The notes: generated from the letters alone by a model not told the origin. 64,000 bases of DNA from JANQSS01 sp965249735 (GCA_965249735.1 CBDFMS010000017.1:124001-188000), one strand, 5' to 3'; positions 54,347 to 63,443 are shown, counted from the stretch's first letter. Numbers and translations: made by a program.

Positions 54347-54403
54347 TTGACAAGTCGCCAATGGCATTCTTCAGGACCTTCAGTTGAACACTGATCTGAC
54401 TGT

Positions 54404-55048
54404 TTATCGTTTGCCTTTTAATAACGGAACAAATCGATAAAGTCCATGTTTTTTTGTTTTGAAATTGGTTTCGGAGGTTCTAATTATCTGTAGCATTTCC
54501 TGTGCTTCCACACCAACTGGGATTACCATGATTCCACCTATGGCTAATTGATTTAGCAAATCTTTTGGGATCGCCGTGGCACCGGCCGTTACAACAATCT
54601 TGTCAAAAGGCATTCTACTTTTCATTCCTTTCATTCCGTCACCATGAAAAGTTCGTACGCCACCAAAACCTATTTTATCTAACAATTTCGTTGTTTTTTT
54701 AAACAGCTCTTCATATCGTTCTATCGTATATACCCGCGCACCTAAATAATGTAAAACGGCCGCCTGAAAACCACTACCTGTTCCCACTTCCAGAATTTTG
54801 TCCCCTTTTTTGACATCGAGCAACTCTGTTTGGCGAGCCACTGTATACGGTTGCGAAATAGTCTGCTCACACCCAATCGGGAAAGGTTTATCCTGGTACG
54901 CCCATTCTGCAAAGGCATCCTCCAAAAAATAATGTCGAGGAATGTCAATGAATGCCTGAAGTATACGCTCATCCCGGATTCCCTTTTTCCTAATCGTCTC
55001 AACAAGGCGCTTGCGCAATCCTTTGTGCCTATAATTGTCTTTTAGCAT
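54404..55048 (-). CDS. pcm: Protein-L-isoaspartate O-methyltransferase
   Basis: A 214-aa SAM enzyme that methylates isoaspartyl residues for repair. IGCEQTISQPYTVARQTELL is the substrate block, ILEVGTGSGFQAAVL the SAM motif and VTAGATAIPKDLLNQL a later family block. It carries its own -7 box just before the ATG. The exported isoaspartyl peptidase at 12036 deals with the same damaged residue after proteolysis. Confidence 0.95.
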   Translation of the reverse strand: MLKDNYRHKGLRKRLVETIRKKGIRDERILQAFIDIPRHYFLEDAFAEWAYQDKPFPIGCEQTISQPYTVARQTELLDVKKGDKILEVGTGSGFQAAVLHYLGARVYTIERYEELFKKTTKLLDKIGFGGVRTFHGDGMKGMKSRMPFDKIVVTAGATAIPKDLLNQLAIGGIMVIPVGVEAQEMLQIIRTSETNFKTKKHGLYRFVPLLKGKR

Positions 55049-55053
55049 TTGCC

Positions 55054-55061
55054 CAAAAGTA
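55054..55061 (-). promoter_or_regulatory. -7 promoter box for pcm
   Basis: TACTTTTG on the minus strand ends 5 nt before the pcm ATG at 55048. Confidence 0.5.
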
Positions 55062-55086
55062 CGAAAATCACCATGCCATCACTGAT

Positions 55087-55134
55087 GACTTAGTCATCAG
55101 ATCACTTAGTCATCAGATCACTTAGTCATCAGAT
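55087..55134. repeat. Three tandem 16-bp repeats with internal dyad
   Basis: The unit (G/C)ACTTAGTCATCAGAT occurs three times without a spacer at 55087, 55103 and 55119. The first contains the dyad GATGAC-TTA-GTCATC. The repeats lie between the pcm and phosphohexomutase promoters. Confidence 0.75.
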
Positions 55135-55160
55135 GACTTTCATTTTGGCCACCTTTGTCC

Positions 55161-55168
55161 TACTTTTG
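55161..55168 (+). promoter_or_regulatory. -7 promoter box for the phosphohexomutase
   Basis: TACTTTTG fits TAnnTTTG and lies 16 nt before the ATG at 55185. Confidence 0.45.
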
Positions 55169-55184
55169 CAACAAATTGAAAAGA

Positions 55185-56579
55185 ATGAAAATTAAATTTG
55201 GAACCGACGGGTGGCGAGCTATCATCGCCAAAGATTATACAGTAGAAAATCTCCATCGCGTTGCAGAGGCAACTGCGTCATATATGAACGACGAAGGAAT
55301 GACGGATGCCGTCATCGGTTACGACTGTCGCTTTGCAGGTGAATACTTTGCCAAAGAAACCGCAGCTTTACTAGCCGATAGAGGCATAACTGTTCATCTT
55401 GGGGATGGCTTTGCTTCAACTCCGATGGTTTCTTTTGCAGTTGTAAAACTCAAGGCCCATATCGGCATCGTCATAACTGCCAGCCATAATCCGCCCTCAT
55501 ATAATGGTTATAAACTCAAATCATCATTCGGCGGACCCTGTATTCCTTCTGAAATTGCTGCTGTCGAAGATCGAATCCCCGATCAAGCGAATCCTATCTC
55601 CGCTTCGTTTGACGAATCATTAGGTCAGGATCGAATTAAATTGGTTGATCTTGAACAAATTTATATCGACCACATAGAAGTCAACTTTGATCTCGACGTC
55701 ATCCGAAATTCGAATATTCGCCTGGCTTACGATGCCATGTATGGTGCAGGCCAAAATGTTATTCGGAGATTATTTCCAAATGCTACCCTACTCCACTGCG
55801 AATTTAATCCGTGGTTCGATGGTCAGGCACCTGAGCCCATCCATAGAAATTTAAAAGAAATATCAGATTTAATAAAATCAGACCCGGATATAAATCTAGG
55901 ACTGGCCAATGATGGTGATGCCGATAGGATAGGAATGTACGATGAAAATGGAGACTTTGTAGATTCTCATCACCTACTGATGTTGCTCTTATATTATTTA
56001 AAAGAATTTAAAGACAAAACGGGAAAGGTTGTTATAACATTTTCAGTGACCAATAAAATGGAGCAGCTCGCAAAGCTTTATGGTCTTGATGTTGATATTA
56101 CCAAAATCGGCTTTAAATACATAGCAGAAATCATGCGTCATACTGACGTCATGGTAGGAGGTGAAGAATCTGGTGGATTAGCCGTGAGCGGACATATTCC
56201 GGAACGAGATGGTATTTGGATGGGCTTACTTATCATGGAGTTCATCGCTAAGACCGGTAAATCCATTAAAGAATTAATTACCGACTTATATGACAAAGTC
56301 GGATCATTTTCATTTGACCGTTACGACTTGCATATCGACCAGGCCACAAAAGAACGGGTTATCGATAATTGTAATAACAACGTTTATACAGAATTTGGAA
56401 AATTTAAAATCCAAAAAGTTGAAACAATTGATGGTTATAAATACCATTTTGATGACAGTTCATGGACAATGATCAGACCATCCGGTACGGAGCCTGTTTT
56501 GCGTGTATATGCACAAGCACCGGACCATGATAAAGTCATCGAAATATTAGAAACTGTCAAGGCCGGATTATTGTCTTAG
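55185..56579 (+). CDS. Phosphoglucomutase/phosphomannomutase family protein
   Basis: A 464-aa alpha-D-phosphohexomutase. The phosphoserine is Ser100 in ITASHNPPSYNGYK, the metal loop is ANDGDADRIG, the sugar-binding loop GGEESGG and the C-terminal phosphate site RPSGTEPVLRVY. It interconverts hexose 1- and 6-phosphates; glucose versus mannose cannot be decided from these motifs. ATG at 55185 gives the usual N-terminus MKIKFGTDGWRAI; the frame to 55155 adds ten residues and is rejected. Confidence 0.93.
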   Translation: MKIKFGTDGWRAIIAKDYTVENLHRVAEATASYMNDEGMTDAVIGYDCRFAGEYFAKETAALLADRGITVHLGDGFASTPMVSFAVVKLKAHIGIVITASHNPPSYNGYKLKSSFGGPCIPSEIAAVEDRIPDQANPISASFDESLGQDRIKLVDLEQIYIDHIEVNFDLDVIRNSNIRLAYDAMYGAGQNVIRRLFPNATLLHCEFNPWFDGQAPEPIHRNLKEISDLIKSDPDINLGLANDGDADRIGMYDENGDFVDSHHLLMLLLYYLKEFKDKTGKVVITFSVTNKMEQLAKLYGLDVDITKIGFKYIAEIMRHTDVMVGGEESGGLAVSGHIPERDGIWMGLLIMEFIAKTGKSIKELITDLYDKVGSFSFDRYDLHIDQATKERVIDNCNNNVYTEFGKFKIQKVETIDGYKYHFDDSSWTMIRPSGTEPVLRVYAQAPDHDKVIEILETVKAGLLS

Positions 56580-57043
56580 GATAAATTCGAAATAGATCGT
56601 TGCATTGAAATATGGGGGATGCCATCTTCCAGATATACAGTTCCAATCTGTGTAAATCCGAAGTCAAAGTAGAACCGTTTTAGATAATATTGTGCTGAAA
56701 TTTTTACTTCGGCGTCAGGGTATTTTTCAGAACAATAATTTAATCCTTCCTGGAAAATCCGTCGACCCAATCCCAAATTACGGCTAGCGGCAATCGTTAC
56801 TACTCTGCCAATCGAGATATGATTTTCATACATCTCACCCGGTGGAATGACACGAACGTATGCACCCAACACGCCTTTGTTCTCAATCCAAATATGTGTT
56901 GCCACCTGATCAAGATCGTCCAAGTCCAAATATGCACATGCCTGCTCTACAACGAACACCGCCACTCTAGTCTTCATGATGGCATATACATTTGCTGTAG
57001 TTAAATCATTGAACTGTTTTATATATAATTTCCAGTTATTCAT
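56576..57043 (-). CDS. ElaA-type GNAT acetyltransferase
   Basis: A 155-aa protein. WKLYIKQFNDL, LRxxVFVVEQACAYLDLDDLD and IGRVVTIAASRNLGLGRRI match the ElaA group of GNATs. The substrate is unknown. It converges with the phosphohexomutase and overlaps its stop by 4 nt. Confidence 0.85.
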   Translation of the reverse strand: MNNWKLYIKQFNDLTTANVYAIMKTRVAVFVVEQACAYLDLDDLDQVATHIWIENKGVLGAYVRVIPPGEMYENHISIGRVVTIAASRNLGLGRRIFQEGLNYCSEKYPDAEVKISAQYYLKRFYFDFGFTQIGTVYLEDGIPHISMQRSISNLS

Positions 57044-57184
57044 TTTAGCAAGTGACCTACATCATATGACCGATGCCTTTTACAAAATAATTATTAATTC
57101 ATTCGATTTGTCACGTCCTCGAAAGCAAAAAATGACTTCCTAACTATTACAGACCAAAACAATCAAAAAAAGTATGTGCTCAAA

Positions 57185-59803
57185 TCACAATCTTCTCGCT
57201 AATACGACTTTAATCTTTTCTTCAATCGTCTTCCCACCGACTTGAAAAGCCTTGATTAATATATAATAAACACCGACACGTGCTCTTTCACCATCATTCG
57301 TTTCTCCACTCCAAAGAATCTGACCTGAGGTGCCCAATGACTCGTTATTGAGTAAATTCTTTATTAAAACGCCATCATATGAAAATATTTTTGCCTGAGC
57401 AATAAAACCCGGTTCGTCAAACTCATATAACAACACCATCACATCCTCATAGCCATCTCCATCAGGTGAAAAAGTAGGACTCGTCAAAGAAAATCGAACA
57501 TCTTCTGCTCCCGGATTAAATACCCGTTGAGAGTTCTCTCCAGTAGGAGTAGCCCCACCATTCTGAGTGGAAGCTGAATACCAATTCGAAGATTGCAAAC
57601 CATCTTGATTCAAACGCAACCTTTCAAGCGAAATACCATTTAGTCTATCCAATAAGGGATCATAAAGGTCAATGGAATAAAAACCGTTATCTATAAAAAC
57701 CGAGTCTTGGTTATCATCAAAATAAAATAATGTTAGGATACCTCCTGAATTTGTCAGTATGGGTAAATCGAAGAAATGCAATTGATCCGGAAATGGAACA
57801 TGATAATTATCTAAAATGGAGGATTTATCCTGCGTTATAACATGATATTCTCCCGGAAGCAATTGAAAATTTGCTTCGATTCGTCTTTGTACAAACCCGT
57901 TATCCGCATTTAAAAAATGTAACCAGATGTCATTGACATCGATTATTTTTTGACTCGTATTTATGATTTCAACAAATTCTGCTTCCCCGGTGAATGGCGC
58001 AAATAATATTTCTGAAATTCGAACATCACCCGGAGCAGGAGATTCCGTACGTCCAAATGAATAGGTATAATTGTCATCCCATTTTTGGCCGTTACACGAG
58101 CATATTTCGGAATTGAATGAGATGGTATACACTTCTCCTAATTCCATCATGTTGTCGAATTCCAGTTCCAATACATGTTCGCCATTCAATATTGATGCAT
58201 AAGCGGCCACAACTGAAATCGATGGAGTTAACACATAATTCAATGTATTCATTAATTGATCTTGATTCATCTCAATATCAAAGGTAAATTTCACTCCAAA
58301 TGGAGAAACAATTTGTACACTCTTGATGCGTGCCTGCCCAGGGGGTTCATCCGGAGTGAAAATGCTATTAATTTCACCAGGTGTTCCTCCGGTGGGATCA
58401 ACCGAAGCACTCCAATTAATTTCACCGCGACACAAGCTTTCGGGATTTTTACATTCTAACGACCAACCCGAAATTTTATCATCATTACCATACCAAGAGG
58501 ATGTATAGGAGACTCGATCGATGAGCTCACTTCCCACATGCAAGGACAGGTCATCTCCCCCATTGTTCAATGCTGGCATACTTGCCACACCAACGACGGT
58601 ATCGACTTCTTCAAATAAGTTCAATTCATCCTCATCAGTGATCACAATATATTCGTCCGGAAATAGAAAATATTGTGGCAAAGATGCAGCCGATGAAGCA
58701 TCTCTTAATGTGATATCACCAATATTTAAGATTTTGTCGGATCGGTTATGAAGTTCAATAAACTCAGCATTAACAACCAACGTCGAAGATGACGGTGCAG
58801 CGTGGATCTCGTTAATAATAATATCCCCAGGTAAAATTAATTCTGGAATGAGCACAAAGAATGAATAATTTAAGGTAGAAGCTAGATTTCCGGCGACATC
58901 TAAAATCCCCATGGCCTGGATAGAATAATCAACCAGATTATCAAGTGCATTTGCAAATTGCAGACATATTACGTTTGACTCACCATCATTCCATACCACG
59001 CTTGAAGGAATAATATTTCCTGGTATTACCCTGAATTGATCAACTGTAAGTTGGTCTCCATCCAAATCTTCGTCAAAAATCAGTCGTAATTTTTGCCCGG
59101 ATAAGACTTCTACATTTATAAGATCAGGCGGAATCTTATCCGGAACAATTTTTTCAATAAAAATATCATCAAAAAAGAACTTGTCTATTCTTGATTTTGT
59201 GTACATACAACTCAATCCGAAAAACCCATCAGGTTCAGGAGAGAAATTAAAACTTACAGACTGTTTATCCTCAAAGATGCCATTGGATCCATGGTCAAAA
59301 TAGAATTCCCAATTGTCATTTCCAATGTATTCAATCTGAACAGTAACTGACAATCGACTCGAGTTATGCGGAATGCTGGCAAATCGGTGAATTTCATTTT
59401 CAACCCCAAAATCATCGCGATGATAAAATACGAAGGCATCTGCACTTCCTGATTCACCTAATTCGAGAAAGAGCGCTTCACCATTCGACATATTGCCATC
59501 AGCATGAAAGAGAAAGATCTTTAATTGATTATCCGCAGAAGGGGCGAAATCAAGTCTCACATCAATTCCAAATCGCAAGCTGTCAGTGAACGTATAAGAA
59601 GTACTTAAGGACGAAGATCCTGATTCCGTCGCTTGTAGCTGAAGTGTGCCATCAATCACCGCAAAGCTATCCAGATCACCTGTCCACTGAACTCCGCTTA
59701 AAAGATCCGGATCAGAGAAATCTTCATAGAATTGAGCAGAGCTTATGCAACAACATAAACAATGGACAATGGTTATAATGATATGATAAATGTATCGCTG
59801 CAT
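57185..59803 (-). CDS. Lamin-tail-domain protein with C-terminal T9SS/FlgD-like domain
   Basis: An 872-aa exported protein with an N-terminal signal (residues 1-23). A concanavalin-like beta domain (residues 25-200) comes first. An Ig-like region follows, then two lamin-tail domains: IIINEIHAAPSSS..EFIELHNRSDK and VRISEILFAPFTGEAEFVEI. At the end, FSPDGDGYEDVMVLLYEFDE begins a FlgD-like Ig segment often found at the C-terminus of T9SS substrates. It is probably a surface or secreted adhesin or nuclease-accessory protein. ATG at 59803 is chosen; TAATTTCG, one base off consensus, lies 8 nt before it. Confidence 0.75.
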   Translation of the reverse strand: MQRYIYHIIITIVHCLCCCISSAQFYEDFSDPDLLSGVQWTGDLDSFAVIDGTLQLQATESGSSSLSTSYTFTDSLRFGIDVRLDFAPSADNQLKIFLFHADGNMSNGEALFLELGESGSADAFVFYHRDDFGVENEIHRFASIPHNSSRLSVTVQIEYIGNDNWEFYFDHGSNGIFEDKQSVSFNFSPEPDGFFGLSCMYTKSRIDKFFFDDIFIEKIVPDKIPPDLINVEVLSGQKLRLIFDEDLDGDQLTVDQFRVIPGNIIPSSVVWNDGESNVICLQFANALDNLVDYSIQAMGILDVAGNLASTLNYSFFVLIPELILPGDIIINEIHAAPSSSTLVVNAEFIELHNRSDKILNIGDITLRDASSAASLPQYFLFPDEYIVITDEDELNLFEEVDTVVGVASMPALNNGGDDLSLHVGSELIDRVSYTSSWYGNDDKISGWSLECKNPESLCRGEINWSASVDPTGGTPGEINSIFTPDEPPGQARIKSVQIVSPFGVKFTFDIEMNQDQLMNTLNYVLTPSISVVAAYASILNGEHVLELEFDNMMELGEVYTISFNSEICSCNGQKWDDNYTYSFGRTESPAPGDVRISEILFAPFTGEAEFVEIINTSQKIIDVNDIWLHFLNADNGFVQRRIEANFQLLPGEYHVITQDKSSILDNYHVPFPDQLHFFDLPILTNSGGILTLFYFDDNQDSVFIDNGFYSIDLYDPLLDRLNGISLERLRLNQDGLQSSNWYSASTQNGGATPTGENSQRVFNPGAEDVRFSLTSPTFSPDGDGYEDVMVLLYEFDEPGFIAQAKIFSYDGVLIKNLLNNESLGTSGQILWSGETNDGERARVGVYYILIKAFQVGGKTIEEKIKVVLARRL

Positions 59804-59887
59804 TTGTTTGACGAAATTACCTGACTCCAATTATCGTTATTCCTATGCGAAATGTCGATTTTCGGTGCACATAAAAGTAAAGAATTT

Positions 59888-59895
59888 TATCTTTG
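59888..59895 (+). promoter_or_regulatory. -7 promoter box for the coiled-coil protein
   Basis: TATCTTTG fits TAnnTTTG. The gene starts 78 nt later. A small hairpin (GCTTCC-AAAT-GGAAGC, 59937-59952) lies in the leader. Confidence 0.45.
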
Positions 59896-59973
59896 ATGTC
59901 CCTTGATCGATAGCAGGACATTTTAAATTAAGTAACGCTTCCAAATGGAAGCAGAATGAAAAAATACTGAAAC

Positions 59974-61383
59974 ATGAAAAAACGAATTATTTGTTGGGGA
60001 AAAGACACCGAAGGAAAGAAGTACTTCTTTACCTTCAGCTTGCAGGCTAAAGAAAACCGCGTAGACGGACATATTATTCCAGGCGACATTCTGACTCAGG
60101 AGTTCGAAAACTTACTGGCGAATCAATGGCGTGAAGGTGGAGAACTGCAGTTTCCGGAGGGAACGCAAGAATTTTCTACAGAACTAACGGTCACAGAATC
60201 TGTACTCCCTGAGGGGTATGAACTTGACAATCACGGGCTGCTGAAGCGATCTCAAACCGAATGGAATTTTATGGTTATGTCGTTGAAACTAGCTGATTTG
60301 TATCATCAGGAAGTAGAGGATTTTAAAGAAAAGGTAGACCAGCTTACAACCTTTGACAGTCCTATTTGGGAATCTTTAAAGACGTTTTGGGGGAAGGTAA
60401 GCGAACAGATTCGTGAAAAGAATTTGTTGCGGGATCATGCTTCAGACTTACATAATCAAACCAATCATCTGTTTGAGCGGATGAAAGAGTTGCGAAAGAA
60501 GATGGATTCTGAATTTCGTCACCTTTCTGAAAAAAATAAAGGCCACATCTCTGTCATTCTAGATGAAATAGATAAAAAAATTGAATCCGGCTTGAGTCTT
60601 CAGCCCATCTTCAATCAATTGAAGAAAGTTCAAAATGACCTCAAGAAAACTGAACTCACGAAAGGTCATCGCCGAAAACTGTGGGATCGAATCGATAAGG
60701 CGTTCAAGAGGGTTAAAGCTAAGCGTTACGGAGATCAGGGAGATGGGAAAGACGGCGGAACCAAAAGCAGACTTCAACATCGATATGATGGGCTGATTGA
60801 AGTTATAAAACGCATGGAGCGATCCATTCAACGCGATAGAAATGATCTTTCATTTCAAAATAATCGAATCAATGTCACATCCGGGCAACTCGAAGCTGAA
60901 ATACGGAAAGCCAAAATTCAAATGATCGAGGAGCGCGTGAATTCCAAACAAGAGAAATTGGATGACATGAAACGTACCCAGGCCGATCTTGAAATCCGAC
61001 TGGAAAAAGAGAAGGAACGTGAAAAAGCTCGACAGGCTAAAAAGGCCAAGCAAGAAGAAATTTCTAAAGCCAAGGCAGAAATCGAAGAAAAGATTGCCAC
61101 TGAAATGAGTGGAGCCAAAGCTGAACGGGAAGATGAATTGGATAAATTATTGACGGCTGCAAATGCTATAAATGAGTCTCGACACAAACCAAAACAAGCT
61201 CCCAAGGAGAAGGAAGAGGATGCTGTTCCGCAAGGCGATCAGGAGTTGACGGTCTCAGAATTCGTTTCAGACAAACTCGAAGACATTGTTGACACTGCGC
61301 GTGCAGTCGCCAGCATACTTGGAAATAAAATCGAGAATGCGATCGAAGATATGAGTCAGAAATTGGAAAAAGAGGAAGAATAA
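59974..61383 (+). CDS. Coiled-coil protein of unknown function
   Basis: A 469-aa soluble protein. The first 90 residues form a compact beta-rich domain (FTFSLQAKENRVDGHIIPGD). Residues 95-400 are mostly long charged helices with heptad-like spacing, including a DUF349-like look (KKTELTKGHRRKLWDRIDKAFKR) and a long Lys/Glu arm (EKEKEREKARQAKKAKQ). The final 60 residues are acidic. No signal peptide is seen, so it is cytoplasmic. I do not recognise a known function. A very strong terminator ends the unit. Confidence 0.7.
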   Translation: MKKRIICWGKDTEGKKYFFTFSLQAKENRVDGHIIPGDILTQEFENLLANQWREGGELQFPEGTQEFSTELTVTESVLPEGYELDNHGLLKRSQTEWNFMVMSLKLADLYHQEVEDFKEKVDQLTTFDSPIWESLKTFWGKVSEQIREKNLLRDHASDLHNQTNHLFERMKELRKKMDSEFRHLSEKNKGHISVILDEIDKKIESGLSLQPIFNQLKKVQNDLKKTELTKGHRRKLWDRIDKAFKRVKAKRYGDQGDGKDGGTKSRLQHRYDGLIEVIKRMERSIQRDRNDLSFQNNRINVTSGQLEAEIRKAKIQMIEERVNSKQEKLDDMKRTQADLEIRLEKEKEREKARQAKKAKQEEISKAKAEIEEKIATEMSGAKAEREDELDKLLTAANAINESRHKPKQAPKEKEEDAVPQGDQELTVSEFVSDKLEDIVDTARAVASILGNKIENAIEDMSQKLEKEEE

Positions 61384-61402
61384 TCTTTGCGTCTCTAAAA
61401 AT

Positions 61403-61440
61403 AAAAAAGGCCATTCAAAATCAATTGAATGGCCTTTTTT
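61403..61440 (+). terminator. Intrinsic terminator after the coiled-coil gene
   Basis: A perfect 16-bp stem (61403-61418 with 61425-61440) with a 6-nt loop. The stem ends in T6 on the plus strand and A6 at the other end, so it can work in both directions. Confidence 0.9.
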
Positions 61441-61488
61441 AATTTGATGTCCCGTCCTAAAATAAGTTGACATAAAAACGACTTATTA

Positions 61489-61887
61489 ATGAAAGGATCA
61501 AAAGAGCCGAAGAAAAGGCGAACACAGAGAGATTACAATTTAGGCTTTAAACTGGCAGTTATTTCGCAAGTGGAAGAAGGCGAAATGACATACAAGCAAG
61601 CACAAAAGGCATATGGGATACAAGGCCGCAGCACTGTTTTGATGTGGTTACGGAAACATGGTACCTTGGATTGGACAAAACCAAGTATTCATTATATGTC
61701 AAGTCCAAAGCGGAAAGAAACGCCTGCACAAAAGATCAAACGTTTGGAGAAGGAGCTATCAGATGAGCGATTGAAAAATGCGATACTAAATAAGATGATA
61801 GACATCTCTGATCAGCAATATGGTACGTCACTTAGAAAAAAGTATTTACCCAAACAATCCAAATTATCCGAGAAGAGAAACAAGTAA
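61489..61887 (+). CDS. IS3-family transposase OrfA
   Basis: A 132-aa helix-turn-helix protein (RDYNLGFKLAVISQVEEGEM, AYGIQGRSTVLMWLRKHG), followed by a leucine-zipper-like helix at residues 80-105. It binds the terminal repeats and, in this family, limits transposition. Its frame passes the heptamer A_AAA_AAG at 61836-61842, where ribosomes can slip into orfB. Confidence 0.9.
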   Translation: MKGSKEPKKRRTQRDYNLGFKLAVISQVEEGEMTYKQAQKAYGIQGRSTVLMWLRKHGTLDWTKPSIHYMSSPKRKETPAQKIKRLEKELSDERLKNAILNKMIDISDQQYGTSLRKKYLPKQSKLSEKRNK

Positions 61888-62726
61888 GTTTATCAAGATG
61901 TTGTCGATTGTTTGGGATAAGTAGACAGGCCATATATCAAGCCTACAGTAGATCAGTTAAACGGTTGGAAAAGAATTTACAGATTAAGTCAATGGTACAA
62001 TCCATAAGGATGGAAATGCCTAGGATTGGCACGCGAAAGTTATACTATTTGCTTAAGCCTCAAATGGAACGATTGGATATCAAGATGGGCAGAGATGCTT
62101 TGTTTGCCTATTTACGTTCAGAGAATATGCTAATAAAGCGTAAAAAGAATTACACAAAAACAACGGACTCCAAACACTGGTTAAGAAAGTATCCAAATCT
62201 AATGAAGGAAGAAGATGTAGAGAGAACAGAACAAGTATTTGTAAGTGATATAACCTACATCAAAAGCAGAGAAAGGACGCATTATCTTTCCCTGGTGACA
62301 GATGCATACAGTAGGAAGATAATGGGCTACAAGCTTAGTGATGATATGAGTGCTGAAAATGTGGTTCAAGCTCTGAAAATGGCTCTAAAACAACGCATAA
62401 CTAACAATCCATTAGTCCATCATTCGGACAGAGGGCTACAGTATTGTTCTTCGATCTATCAAAACGAATTAAGATCCAGGTCAGTAACTCCATCAATGAC
62501 AGAAGGATATGATTGTTACCAAAATGCTCTGGCCGAAAGAATCAATGGAATTCTTAAACAAGAATTTCTTATACACAGATGTAACACTGGTAAAGAGTTA
62601 GACAAACTCATCAATGAATCCATTAACACATACAATGATAAAAGACCGCATTTGAGTTTAGGTATGAAAACACCTAATTTCGTTCATGAAAAAACCAGTG
62701 AGGAAAGCCCCACTGGTTCAATTTAA
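61836..62726 (+). CDS. IS3-family transposase OrfB (read by -1 frameshift)
   Basis: The orfB frame is -1 to orfA and open from the slippery heptamer at 61836. The DDE residues are the Asp in FVSDITYIK, the Asp in HHSDRGLQY and the Glu in LAERINGILKQE, all intact, so the element looks capable of moving. A free-standing start (TTG at 61908) is possible, but the fused OrfAB is the usual transposase. Confidence 0.9.
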   Translation, partial: KKVFTQTIQIIREEKQVSLSRCCRLFGISRQAIYQAYSRSVKRLEKNLQIKSMVQSIRMEMPRIGTRKLYYLLKPQMERLDIKMGRDALFAYLRSENMLIKRKKNYTKTTDSKHWLRKYPNLMKEEDVERTEQVFVSDITYIKSRERTHYLSLVTDAYSRKIMGYKLSDDMSAENVVQALKMALKQRITNNPLVHHSDRGLQYCSSIYQNELRSRSVTPSMTEGYDCYQNALAERINGILKQEFLIHRCNTGKELDKLINESINTYNDKRPHLSLGMKTPNFVHEKTSEESPTGSI

Positions 62727-62781
62727 TCTTATCCAAAAACTGTCAACCTATTTTAGGACGACTCAAGGACTTAGATTTTGT

Positions 62782-63120
62782 TTAACCTTTAGCTAATAAA
62801 TCTCTGATTTCTCCCAACAGTTCTTCAGAAGTTGGTCCTGCAGGTGCTGCTTCCTCTTCCTCTTTAGCTTTCTGCAATTTGTTCATGTTGCGTACAACCA
62901 TCCACAAAGCAAATGCCACGAGACAGAATGCAATCAAGGCATTTATAAAACTTCCATATGCCAGTGCAACTCCGCCAGCTTCTCTAACTGCATCCAGAGA
63001 AGACATATTGACACCTGCCATATCAAGAGGTTCTTCTAATATGGTAAATAGATTGGTAAAATCCGGAATTCCGAATACAGACGAAACAACCGGCATGAGT
63101 AAATCGTCAACAAGGGACTT
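62782..63120 (-). pseudogene. mscL: mscL missing its 5' end (large-conductance mechanosensitive channel)
   Basis: About 112 codons remain. KSLVDDLLMPVVSSVFGIPDF is the end of the first membrane helix region, GSFINALIAFCLVAFALWMVVRNMN the second helix, and the C-terminal helix ends EELLGEIRDLLAKG. The N-terminal part (the start of TM1, with the conserved RGN segment) is absent: at about 63121 the sequence changes into the IS407-like element. The remaining frame can begin only at a TTG at 63135, partly inside the IS. The channel is unlikely to function. Confidence 0.85.
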
Positions 63121-63176
63121 TGAAAGCTTCCCCAAAAACTGGACGATTCAAAACTAAAGTATTAAATTGAATTGTC

Positions 63177-63443
63177 ATGAAGAAATCAAGATTTACAGAA
63201 AGTCAGATTGTATCGATTCTAAAGGCTCATGAAGCTGGTCGCAAGACTTCTGATTTGTGTCGTGAAAATGGTATCAGCGAAGCTACCTTTTATAACTGGC
63301 GCAAGAAGTATGGTGGCATGGAAACTACTCAGTTGAAGAAATTAAAAGAGCTTGAGCTGGAGAATCAACGACTGAAACGCATGTATGCAGAGCTGAGTTT
63401 AGATCATCGTATTCTCAAAGATGTGATTGAAAAAAAGTTCTAA
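63177..63443 (+). CDS. IS3-family (IS407-like) OrfA
   Basis: An 88-aa DNA-binding protein. RFTESQIVSILKAHEAG and SEATFYNWRKKYGGM are the helix-turn-helix typical of the IS407 group. It ends with a helix (LENQRLKRMYAELSLDHRI) and the heptamer A_AAA_AAG at 63431-63437, 2 codons before its stop. Confidence 0.9.
   Translation: MKKSRFTESQIVSILKAHEAGRKTSDLCRENGISEATFYNWRKKYGGMETTQLKKLKELELENQRLKRMYAELSLDHRILKDVIEKKF

Larger units (their letters stand above)
61448..62765 (+). mobile_element. Complete IS3-family insertion sequence
   Basis: A 1.3-kb element. Its ends start with TG and end with CA, and share CGTCCTAAAATA(A/G)GTTGACA as imperfect 25-bp terminal inverted repeats (61448-61472 and 62741-62765). 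It holds orfA and orfB joined by a -1 frameshift. The bases next to the two ends do not form an obvious target duplication. Confidence 0.88.
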
